Shown piece by piece: positions 10,991 to 20,220 of a stretch of 64,000 bases of DNA. Position 1 is the first letter of the stretch. The number at the start of each line of letters is the position of its first letter. This stretch comes from Cytidiella melzeri (taxonomy: Eukaryota > Basidiomycota > Agaricomycetes > Polyporales > Irpicaceae): the NCBI GenBank assembly GCA_022592445.1, contig JABYQR010000061.1, positions 1 through 64,000 of the forward strand, in the 5' to 3' direction. The notes under the pieces are model-generated. The model was given only the letters and a program-made list of their open reading frames with translations, did no database searches and was not told the origin of the DNA. Position numbers and translations under genes: made by a program.

Positions 10991-12187
10991 CTAAGTTTCC
11001 TTCTCTTTTCCTTTTCCCTTCTGCGGAGCACCAGTTGCCTGCGCCGCCTCCGCGGTCTTCTTTGCTTCTTCCCGCAATCTCCGCCTTTCCTTCTTCCGCT
11101 CAACCTCAATGTCCTCTACTTCCTCCACCTCCATCATCCTCCAGATGTCGTTGCGGAACGCGGTTAGGGTGTCCCGGATCGCCCGTCCCTCGGCCAGGAG
11201 GTCTGCCTGTAAGTCTGCGACTTCGTGCAGAGCACCAGTGAACGCCTCTAAGGCGTTGACTGAACTGAACGCGGAGTCCGACATCTCTGCCTCCGAGGAT
11301 TCCGACGCGGACTCCGTCGACTTCTCCACCAACTCCATCCTTGCAGGGTCCCGCATTCCCTCATCCTGATCCCGGATATCATACGTCCGCGACATTTTCT
11401 TCTTCGGCCCTGTCACCTCCAATCCTTTTCTCTTCCTCGCCGAAGTTTCGAACGTCCCGGACGTCGACTTCTCCAGCTGAGGCGCCGTCACCCTAGAAGG
11501 CCCGGCCTTCGGCATTGCCTTCGGAGTTTTCGTCAGACCACCCTCCGCACAACCCTTCCCCACCTCCTTGACCGAGACGTCACCAACCTTGCAAGACCGT
11601 TTACCGGCCCTGCAAGCGTAACACGCTCTTCCTTTCGTCTTTGCATCCAACTCCCAGAAGCAATCGGACTTGGACTTGATGCATGTATTGCATTGCACCT
11701 CCGACGTGCTCCAGTGGACCTCTATGACGGTCTCTCCGCGAACCACACTTGTCGTCTTCGTAATGACTTGCGCTTTCTTTTTCCTTGGAGTCCGCTCCGC
11801 ATCCTCCATCTCCGCGTCCTCCTCCTCGTCTTCGTCCGTAGGGACGTATTGCGAGGTTGCAGGACTTGAAGTCCTGTTCCGCCGAATCATACCCACAACA
11901 AACGGAGAAGGCGCCATTGTTGCACTCGCCGTAATTCTCACCGCAATCCCAGCGACCACTGACTCTACAATCGCCTTGCGCTCCTTCTCCGCTGTGGCCC
12001 TCTTCGCCAGCATCAACCGCTTACCCTCAGCGGCCACCTTTTTCCTTTCCTCCTCCGCTTCCGCCTTCTTCCTTGCCTCCTCGGCCTCCATCCTCATCTT
12101 CTCCTGCGCCGCAGTAACCAACTCCGCCGTCTTTTGGTGTTCCTCCTCAGCCGCTGCCTCCGCCCTCAACTCCTCCTCCTGCTCCAT
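10991..12187 (-). CDS. Antisense Cys-rich ORF within outer gypsy element (398 aa)
   Basis: A single open frame on the opposite strand lies between pol and the 3' LTR. Residues 1-75 are an A/E/K-rich, probably coiled-coil stretch, followed by an acidic segment with DEDEEEDAEMED. In the middle is a Cys cluster, CNTCIKSKSDC then CYACRAGKRSC, that could bind zinc. Basic motifs resembling nuclear signals (TPRKKK, ARKRKG, GPKKKMSR) and a helical C-terminus rich in E/K/R follow. It may be an accessory element protein that binds DNA or chromatin, or a captured host gene. The composition is biased, so an accidental ORF is possible. The Cys spacing speaks against that. Confidence 0.5.
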   Translation of the reverse strand: MEQEEELRAEAAAEEEHQKTAELVTAAQEKMRMEAEEARKKAEAEEERKKVAAEGKRLMLAKRATAEKERKAIVESVVAGIAVRITASATMAPSPFVVGMIRRNRTSSPATSQYVPTDEDEEEDAEMEDAERTPRKKKAQVITKTTSVVRGETVIEVHWSTSEVQCNTCIKSKSDCFWELDAKTKGRACYACRAGKRSCKVGDVSVKEVGKGCAEGGLTKTPKAMPKAGPSRVTAPQLEKSTSGTFETSARKRKGLEVTGPKKKMSRTYDIRDQDEGMRDPARMELVEKSTESASESSEAEMSDSAFSSVNALEAFTGALHEVADLQADLLAEGRAIRDTLTAFRNDIWRMMEVEEVEDIEVERKKERRRLREEAKKTAEAAQATGAPQKGKGKEKET

Positions 12188-12481
12188 CCTCGCCAGCTCG
12201 GCCTTCCTCGTGGCGATTTCTTGCTGACTCCGTGCAAACCGATCAGCGGCAGTCTCTGGAAAGGAGTCGTTGAAGTCAGCCTATCTCCATCAAGGAGCGG
12301 AAATACTCACCATTGGGGGTGGACATGATGTTGCTGGGTACGGGGTAGTGGTGGGTGAAGAAAGAAAAGTTGAAGTCCAGCATCCACACACTCTCAGGAC
12401 TTTATACCAAAACTCCAGATCTCCGATGCGGATACATTAGAAGCATTGCCCTCAGGGGTTCGGGCCTTAAGGGGGAGGTAC

Positions 12482-13061
12482 TGTTACAACCCGGTCCAAC
12501 CACCCAACTTCACATGACCTCCACACCTGAACACCGCGCCGCATACTCCGCATCTCCGCACCCACGTCATCATGACCCTTATTATCTGTTTCCTTTACAT
12601 CATGCTGTGTACAATTCTCTTATTGCTCCGCAAGCATGCGCATTTCCCTTTGTTCCGCTTTCGTCTACTCCTATCGGACTTGAAGTCATTGTAGTATATA
12701 TACAAGACCCAACTGTAGTAAATAAGCAATTTGAATATCAAATAAGACTCCCCTTCTTATCCTCTCTTCGTCTGCATTTGACTTCACTAGCTGAAGTCGT
12801 CTTACTCGTTGTTGTTAGACATCTCCTTGCTGTCTCCGGTGTTCCGATCACCACACCTCTGCAGGTCCGCATTTCAATTGAGCCTTGCTCTCAAACCTTT
12901 GATCCTGCTAAGTACAAATTCGAGTCACGAGAATCCCGAGTGGCGCAACTTAACTAGTTGAAGCCAAGACTCATTCTGATCCCCCTCGTTCGCTCACCTG
13001 CTTCCACATCTCCGCAAACTCCGCAACTCCGCGTCCCTTCCATATCGTCTTGCTCTTAACA
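12482..13061 (+). repeat. 3' LTR of outer gypsy element (right end tentative)
   Basis: A purine-rich tract (AAGGGGGAGGTAC) ends at 12481 and is followed by TGTTACAACCC, a typical LTR start. A TATA-like GTATATATAC lies near 12693. TAACA at 13057-13061 would pair with the TGTTA start. A second TAACA shortly after makes the exact end uncertain, because the partner LTR is outside the window. Confidence 0.55.
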
Positions 13062-13677
13062 AACATAGTTTAACACCATTAAGAAGAAGACACATGTCAA
13101 ACAATTTTTATCTCCATGCCCTACTCCACAAATTTCTTTCAATTCTGTACTCACACCCATCATTGCACTTCAAACAGTACAGCACAGTCCCTCTTCTTTC
13201 ATGAATGATTGTGTGCTCCAGTGAAGACAAACCACCAACTTACTATACATTACTCATTGCAGAAGCTATTCCCAACAAAATTACTTGTTCAGTGTTGTGT
13301 TTTCATGCGCCATCCCGCTCAGATGTGCCCATCTGAAAAGTATGCACGAACTCCTTTTCTTACTTTACTTCCGGTGTCTGTTCCAATCTCCATTTCTCAT
13401 GTTTTTCTTATATGTTTCCCGTACCTGTTTCACTCTTGTGCCGTCTGATACTTTCTACATTCTTCGCCTTCCATATACGTGTTATCTGCTACGCTCCTAT
13501 ATTCTCGTGCCTAATTCCTCGTTCACTGTACTTGTATCACTCAAAGTCTCTGTCTAAAGCCCCTCTCGTATTCTACTTGTAAAAACCTATAAATACTCGC
13601 TATATTCGACTCGAATCATTATTTCTTCATTCGCATTTCTGCCCCCCTTCGGTGTGCTCCAACCCTGCTCAAAAAAA

Positions 13678-13698
13678 GGTTATGAGCCCCGCGCTCTG
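13678..13698 (+). other. Copia primer-binding site matching the anticodon arm of initiator tRNA-Met
   Basis: GGTTATGAGCCC followed by CGCGCTCTG is the reverse complement of an initiator tRNA-Met anticodon arm, whose loop contains CAU within GGGCUCAUAACC. Drosophila copia uses such a half-tRNA primer instead of the tRNA 3' end. The site begins six bases after the likely LTR end. The exact host tRNA sequence is not in the window. Confidence 0.65.
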
Positions 13699-13849
13699 AA
13701 GGATCACTCCATCTTTGCTTGAAATCTTCGAGATCTTGCTCTTATTCTATTGAATCTCAGGCGGCAGTACGTCGGCATTACGCTCTTAGGCCTATCAACT
13801 GTCTACCCCCTTATCTCCTTCAAGATCTTGCTATTAGATCGACGCCACT

Positions 13850-15836
13850 ATGGCCACCACTAAGGACGAAGGCTCGGGGACTTATTGCATCAAATCATTA
13901 CAGGAAGCGGAGAACTACATCACTTGGCGTGTCCAGATATCGGACATTTTGACAGACATGGGTCTGTGGGAGTATACCTCCGGGGACAAGAAAGTTCCAA
14001 AAGACAAAGACGAGGCCATTGAATGGGCCAAGAAGGATCGGAAGGCACTCACTGTGATTCGTCTTTGCGTTTCCAACGCCGTTATGGCACACATCATATC
14101 AGCTGAGTCCTGCAAGGACGCATTTGACACACTCTCAAACGTCTACAGAACCGAAGGAGCTGTCTCAGTTGTTGTTTTGCGCCAACACTTCTTACGGGCT
14201 ACTATCCCCGAAGGATCAGATATTGAGGAAGAAATCTGGAAGATCAAATCTCTCTGGCAGGAGATCAATCTTATCCAGACGCCCAAGTATACCAATCACG
14301 AACTAGCCTCCGTCATCCTCACTGCTTTACCAGACTCTTGGGATCCTCTCATCTTCTCGATTGCTCTAGACAACAAACTCACCTCAGCTGCAATCATCGG
14401 ACGCATTCTGGGCAAAGACAACTGCTGCAAGGAGAGCTCTGCAACCGAGACCGCTCTTTACGCTTGAACACGCAAGCCTGGTCAATTCAAGCACAACAAA
14501 TTTTGAGCAGGCGTTTTTTGTCACGGATGCGGTAAGGAAGGCCACATCAAGCTGGAGTGTAAGGAGGAAGAGCAGAATGGTAAGAGGGATAAAGGAAAGA
14601 GGCGAGAGGATAGGAAGGAGGACAAGGATAGGAAGGACAAGAGGGAGCCAAGGGGTAGGAAGGATAAGAAGGGAAAGAAGGAATATTCGCACCTCGCCGA
14701 CAGTGATTCCAGCAACGACTCAAGCAATGATGAATCACCCGCCTACATGTTCTCTGCCTCCGAGAACACAAGCCTATCAACTGAAGGAACTTGGTTGGCT
14801 GACTCAGGTACAACATCACATATTGTGGCCGACCAATCATTGTTCATCAACTTCAAACCAGTCACTGGCGCTATTCAAGGAGTTGGAAACTGCACGAGCT
14901 TAGGGAAAGGTGACATTCAGATTTTGTTCATCACCGACAAAGGGATCATTCCCATTACACTTCGTGATGCACTCTATGCACCCTCGATGAAGTTCAACCT
15001 CATCTCATTAGGTCGACTCACTACCGCTGGCCTATCCTACGAAGGTCGCGGCAAAGAACTTCTCATCAAAGACGGAAGTAAAATTGTCGGACACAGAACT
15101 AAATCTGGCTACCTCTATCGGATGCAAGTCAGCACCCCCGCAGTTGCTATGATTGCACGCGTGGATTGAACGTGGTTTGAGTGGCACTGCGCTCTCGGAC
15201 ATGTCAACGAGTTGCAGCTCAAGGAGCTGTATCGAGATGGCTTAGTCACTGGTATGGAAATTGACACGTCCTCAGATCCTGACTTCACTTGCGAGGCCTG
15301 CATCCAGGCGAAGCATACACGCGCATCTTTTCTGTCCAAGACACTCCGGAAGATATCTGAGATTGGCAAGCTTATCTTCTCGAGCATCTGGGGACCTGCC
15401 TCTGTTCATGCAATCAACAGCTATTGTTACATGGCCACTTTCATGAACAGCAAGTCTCGATTTATTTGGGTTGCATTGCTGAAAGACCGCACAGAAATCC
15501 CCGCCAAACTTGAAGAGCTCGACGCATGGATTGAGAACCAACTCAAGTGCCGCATCAAGAGTCTTTCGTGTCAACAATGCCAAGGAATATACCGAAGGCA
15601 CTATGAAGGCTTATGTCGACAAACGCGGAATTTGTCTTGAACCCACCACACCCTATTCCCCCGAGTACAATGGCGTCTCTTAACGACTGAACCGCACTCT
15701 TATTGAACACGCACGCGCTATGCTACTCGCGCACAACTTGCCGAAGTTTCTCTGGGGCGAAGCGGTCATGTACGCGGCTTACTTGAAGAACTGCTCACCT
15801 ACTCGTGCTCTTCCTGGCAAGACCCGGAGACAATCC
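13850..15836 (+). pseudogene. Copia Gag-Pol fragment (Gag, zinc knuckle, protease, integrase)
   Basis: Gag (13850-14467) has the copia-type capsid core and ends in a TGA. After a frame change a CX2CX4HX4C knuckle (FCHGCGKEGHIKLEC) stands at about 14516-14560, then a K/R/D-rich linker. Protease DSGTTSHIV is near 14800-14825. After a stop at 15167-15169 come the integrase zinc-binding residues (WHCALGHV at 15180-15203, CEACIQAKH near 15292-15318). The core is damaged: the first catalytic Asp expected before IWGP is Ser near 15383, and the second, expected before NAKEY, is Asn near 15575. A stop breaks the segment after PEYNGVS, and the frame is lost near 15836. The remnant is inactive. Confidence 0.8.
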
Positions 15837-15847
15837 CCGACAATCAA

Positions 15848-16039
15848 GTGCTACTGGGCGAAATTAAGGTTGCGCGTTGGGGCACTTGTCAGGCACTAGT
15901 TGAGCCTGAGAGCACAGTCTCGCGCAACGCAATGGATCATGGGGCAGAAGATTCAGACGTCAGTCTTCACTCGGCAAACAAAGACTTTGACGACAACAAT
16001 TCTGATGCAGACGATGAGATGGTAGTAGCCTATGTATAG
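15848..16039 (+). other. Short acidic ORF of unknown status (63 aa)
   Basis: An open frame whose C-terminus is rich in D, E, S and N (about residues 33-58). It starts where copia similarity ends and stops 305 bp before the next gene. It could be the tail of a disrupted gene or chance. Nothing else was found between 15837 and 16262. Confidence 0.2.
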
Positions 16040-16262
16040 CAGTAAGTTAGAATGCTAGCTGTTTGTGTTCTGGCTCTTGCTCACTATGGCTGCTCAAAGC
16101 CTAGATGTGGTGTCATATGAAATAGCGCCACTTTGGCAGGCATTCCCGCCGTCACGGATGCTATGATGGGCTTGAATTGCATTTTCCTGCCGCCGTCAAC
16201 AGTGCTAAAACGCGATCACCTGACTTTGTTGATTTTTGCAAGTGTTTCACGGTGCGTGGCGC

Positions 16263-16269
16263 ATATATA
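16263..16269 (+). promoter_or_regulatory. TATA box of the 16345 gene
   Basis: CATATATAG lies about 80 bp upstream of the ATG at 16345, a normal distance for a fungal gene with a short leader. Confidence 0.5.
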
Positions 16270-16344
16270 GTTGTAACTGTGTTGTACCTGGATGCAGGAG
16301 CCTACTCACCTCCCTTCCCCCACTTGCACCTTGTGACTTTCAGC

Positions 16345-18098
16345 ATGGGTTCTTCCCCACCTGCAGGCGTGCCAACGTTCTCCCCAGCTACATACACCCA
16401 TTTGCATGGCCACAGTAGTTACTTAGGCAATCCCACTTTGCCGCAAACTCAGACACCTGCAGGTCTCCAGTACTTGCACCCTGTACCAATTGATCCAAGC
16501 CTTACCCCTGGTGCTCACGCTCCGATGCCCCTGCAGCCAGCCGTGGCACAACTACAGGCATTGGTAGACTCTGACAGCAAGGGTCAGAACCACACAAAGC
16601 TACAAACAAAGAAAAAAAACACGGTACGAGTATCTTGGTAGTCAACATCCGATGCACGCATTGACTCACAGCCTCTCAGAGATTTTGCGGAAGTAGTCGG
16701 CGCAAAGTTTGGCTTCATGGCCGACCTCTTTCGGGAATTTGGGTATACAATTGCGGTCGGCCAAGAGCATGACGCTCAAACTCCAGCAGTGCATCTTAAT
16801 TCAAGGTGAGTCTGCTCTGCAACATGTGCTGCTATTAACACCCACTGTACTATCCCAATAGGGACCAGAAGTATCACGACCTCTGGAAGACACTATGCAA
16901 GTATCATCCAGACATCTCGAAGGATATCATTGCAGGTGGAGCAATGGGTGCAACCCAGATGAGTCACACAGTAGGTTACTCAGTTCCGTCCAGTTCTTTG
17001 CCAAGCTACTGACCACTCACTACGGCCTCTTCAATGACAATGTAGCTGGAACAGGGCCGGAGGAAATTGCGGCAAGCCATGGTCAACGGTATCAAGAGGC
17101 ACATCCGCAACTGGTATGCCTTCACTCCACCTCTGGTTCCCGGTCGTCGCAATCAACAGGGCTTCAAGCACAACGATTGCGGACGCCTGATCTGTCCCGC
17201 TGATTATCCGTGGGACAATGATGAACAGTAAGTCAATATTCTTGATTCATGCTCTTATTAATCCGTGTCTGAAATTAGAGTTCACGCTGCTTTGCGGAAC
17301 CACGAGTCCCGTAAATATCCTATCGAGCCCTGCCATCTCCCGTTGATGTTGTGGGCCAACGAGGAGTATGACCCAGACAATCTTGTCAAGGGCTTTAGCC
17401 GCAACATTCTCATTGTGAAGGTAGGCTGTCATTGGTGGTTCAGAACTTTTATCGTTTTGCTGCTGATTTTTCTATCTACAACAGGCAATGCTGCTCTTTT
17501 TGCGTGGCCCGGCTGCTGCTAACAGCGTCAACCGCAATACAGATGAACACGGCTCCGCCGGTGCTGCCAGTGGGACATCAAACACCAAACCTCGTTGGTC
17601 CACTTGGGGCATCACAGAGATTACGCCACCATGCATTGCAGCATGCGCAACCATGGTGAGTGTCTTCAATGTTCTACAAAGCTTAGCTAACTTGGACATA
17701 CATTGTGCTACTAGGTGCGCTTTGCTTTGAGTGATGAGCGCTCATTCTCCGCAGGACCCTCTGAATCAGCAAAGTCAACCTGTTCCGCACGAGCTGGCAC
17801 CTGGCCGTACCTCAGGTTTTATCATCATATTGTCAAGTTCATCGAGAAGACAATGTCTACTGCACAGCGCAAGGACTTATTGAGCTGGTACTCAACGTGA
17901 GCATGCAATTTAAGTTGTTGATTGGTTCTCACTCGCAGTAACAGCAAGGTTCTTGGCAGCGCCATGTATGATAATTCTGACGTTGACAGCGATGGCGACA
18001 GTGGAAATGACAAAAACCATGAAGACAATGGTGGAGCCCCTAGAATGTCGATGTTGGCGCGGCTCAGTGCTCAAGCTCGAGCGACTGCCCGTCAGTGA
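16345..18098 (+). CDS. Eight-exon conserved basidiomycete protein, DUF6698-like (452 aa)
   Basis: Exons: 16345-16623, 16672-16805, 16862-16970, 17046-17227, 17279-17420, 17485-17655, 17715-17896, 17939-18098. All introns are 42-75 bp GT-AG, phases agree throughout, and the total is 1359 nt. The N-terminus is P/T/H-rich and probably disordered. The central part, with CGRLICPADYPWDND in exon 4, the YDPDNLVKGFSRNILIVK segment in exon 5 and LLFLRGPAAA in exon 6, resembles the basidiomycete family I recall as DUF6698, which has no known function. The C-terminus is acidic (D/N/S-rich). The gene is intact although it sits between a dead copia element and the BTB transposon pair. It may be a host gene or transposon cargo. 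The family name is from memory; the splice model is firm. Confidence 0.7.
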
Positions 18099-18771
18099 AG
18101 TGCGAGCATGCTTAATCATCTTTCCTCGTAACGTGTTGTAGTACCGTGCCGCCGGGCTGTATTGTATCACTCCACTCCCAAATCCATATGGTTATCTCGC
18201 ATCATACCAAATGATCAATCTAAAATTGCAATAGCTTTTCGAAGGGTTGTCAGTAACGCTAGGTACAATGGGACCTTTATAAGACACCCATAATATAACA
18301 CCGCGCTTATACACCGCACACACCCATCACATACCAGTGGTTATAACTTAGTGCTCTGCTTGTATATGCAATATACCGCTTATGAGATTTTGAACGCGTA
18401 TATGACCCATTTGTGCAATTATACCTCGGTATACCAGCTCAAAATCTAGCAGGGAATTTCCCGATGAGACACCTGGCGCGCGCTGCTGGTGCTGGATGGC
18501 GCGACGCGCGACATTACGGCGCGTGGCGCTAAAATAAAAGTGCATTCGGAACGTCATATTCCCCAACTTTGCATATATTACGGCCGCGACGGTTTTCAAA
18601 AGCAATATGAGTGTGCGAGAACTTCATAATAAGGCTTACAGAGACATGTAATAATTTTATCGTAACCTGTGTGCTTGCATGGGCAGACAATGAAAACTTT
18701 TAGTCACCACCGCCAAATAGCCATAATGCATCATGTGAACATATTTCGTGGATGAGGACTACTACTTCGTA

Positions 18772-19779
18772 TTACAGCTCTAACGACCAATGAAATGCAA
18801 GTACCTTCTCAGCTCCCTCTTCAGTGATCCGCTCCTCCGCTCTCAACGGTGCCATTCCCCGAAGCTTCAACAGTGTTTCCGAATGGCACCGGCTCCTCAT
18901 GAACGGAATATCACCGAGCTGTTCAATAAACTCGCAGGTCTTTGACAGTCGAGGAGGCTTGTCCGGATGATTTAGCCAACGGGAAACCTTGATTCCCCAG
19001 AACTCCTTCCAAGCACCTTCGCAGCGGTCATGTGCAACACAGCCATCCCCATGCACAGTAGGCGGAGCTGCAAGAGACAGCCGTAGTCGCTCTCGTGCAA
19101 TCTCGGCCTGCGCCCTGGTAAGAATTGTGTATGTTGCAAGACCCAGCTGGTCCACATCCTTGTCTGTGATCTGCAAGGGGCCTGCTGAAACCAATGTCTT
19201 GAAGGCCGGCCGAACCCATTCTGGAACTGTGTACTGACGTGCAAGGTTGATCTTCGTTGCTGGTGAGATGCGGGGATCATCCCTGATATGGTATTGCGCA
19301 AAGGTGAGTACCAGCTTCATCTGATACAAACTGCCGAGCCTGAGTAGACTCATCAGCATTGCACTCTCGTATGGTGGAGGTGCCACCCATCTTTAACATG
19401 CAGAGGACCATGGTGTGTGAGTTTTCAAGCAAGTCTGCGCCACTGGCACGTACTCACCCTACGAATAAATGACAGACCAAGTAGTCAAAATCTCTGCTCG
19501 TGATTGATTCGAGGAAAATGGGGTCGTCCTCTCGATCCCCTCCAGTTCCTTTCATCGGTAGGATTTGCACAAAGATCTCCGAATGGGATTGAAGGATCCC
19601 GCAATGGAGGCAGTAAAGTGTCTTCTCTGCCTTTGTTTCAATGCAATTTTATACTGTTAGTCGCTGTGTGAGTGCTCATTGATAAGAGTCAAGACAATTA
19701 CCCGAATCCATATTGTGCCATCGTCGAAGCAGAAGTCGGGACTCTTTGTGAAGTCAGAACTGCAATTCTGCTTGGCCAT
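18772..19779 (-). CDS. BTB/POZ domain protein carried by left transposon copy (289 aa)
   Basis: Exons on the minus strand: 19779-19702, 19630-19458, 19390-18772, totalling 870 nt, with phases identical to the right copy. The first about 110 residues look like the fungal BTB/POZ fold: a SPDFCFDDGTIWI start strand, the LYCLHCGILQSHSEIF helix pair and the ESITSRDFDYLVCHLFVGW segment. The AMLMSLLRLGSLYQM helix follows, then an about 170-residue C-terminal region typical of agaricomycete BTB proteins. BTB domains mediate dimerisation and often recruit Cullin-3 ligases or chromatin factors. The role in a transposon is unknown. It is divergently arranged with the transposase (441 bp between starts). 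The frame is intact although the two other genes of this copy are broken. Confidence 0.8.
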
Positions 19780-19851
19780 TTTCTGAGAGTAGGCTGACTT
19801 TGAGTCTAGAACATAGAGGCACAATTGAACGACTACTAGTAACATTTGCAG

Positions 19852-20086
19852 TTGTGTCACTGATGTCACCTGTGTGACCTTTTGCACTTGAGCAAAGACT
19901 TAGTTTCAAAACATCAATTCGCTTCAGCTATCCTGCCCAAACTTGTTTCGTTGACGTTGTAGTCATTCAAGATACCACGGAAAACATTTGGCTTCAACGT
20001 ACAGGCTGAGGGATGCTCGTGGGATGTGGCAAAACACTAGTGTCACAGTATACATGTCACATATGTGACCTCTCGCACTTCTTCAT
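19852..20086. promoter_or_regulatory. Two clusters of GTCAC/GTGAC motifs in the BTB/transposase divergent promoter
   Basis: Near 19852-19885 and again near 20041-20080 the sequence contains paired TGTCAC and TGTGAC boxes, each ending in GACC followed by a TGCAC or CGCAC tail. One core is the palindrome GTCACATATGTGAC at about 20056-20069. The two clusters look like a degenerate direct duplication. They lie between divergent start codons at 19779 and 20221 and may bind a regulator or the transposase. Confidence 0.4.
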
Positions 20087-20220
20087 TGACCTCCTCGTCA
20101 CCCTCAATACCTGCCCCTTTCTCTCTTCATCGTGAGGAGGTACGAAAAGAATGCGTAAGATTGATATACACGATATACACTAATTCTCATCTCATGTGCA
20201 CTGTTGGCTGCAGCTCAAAC

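Larger units (their letters stand above)
1..13061 (+). mobile_element. Outer Ty3/gypsy chromovirus, 5' part outside window, split by a nested element
   Basis: The window opens inside the reverse transcriptase of this element. Its Pol reading frame runs 1-1280, is interrupted by the nested retrotransposon at 1281-9540, and resumes after the 5-bp target duplication. It then reads through integrase and a C-terminal chromodomain to 10836. A long antisense ORF (10991-12187), a polypurine tract just before 12482 and a 3' LTR (12482 to about 13061) follow. The order RT, RNase H, integrase, chromodomain identifies a Ty3/gypsy chromovirus. The 5' LTR and gag lie outside the window, so the target duplication of this element cannot be checked. 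Confidence 0.85.
13062..15836 (+). mobile_element. Ty1/copia remnant: 5' LTR, gag to integrase, 3' half missing
   Basis: A TATAAATA box near 13590 and an LTR end at about 13671 (CTGCTCA) precede a half-tRNA primer-binding site at 13678-13698. Gag begins at 13850. Copia-type protease and integrase follow. Similarity stops at about 15836 within the integrase C-terminal region, and no RT, RNase H or 3' LTR is present. The left border is not defined because there is no second LTR to compare. I set it at the end of the outer gypsy LTR only for convenience. Confidence 0.75.

Noticed and set aside
11670..12227. 185-aa Ser-rich plus-strand frame
   Set aside because: It is the mirror of the A/E/K-rich antisense ORF; low-complexity coding on one strand keeps the other open.
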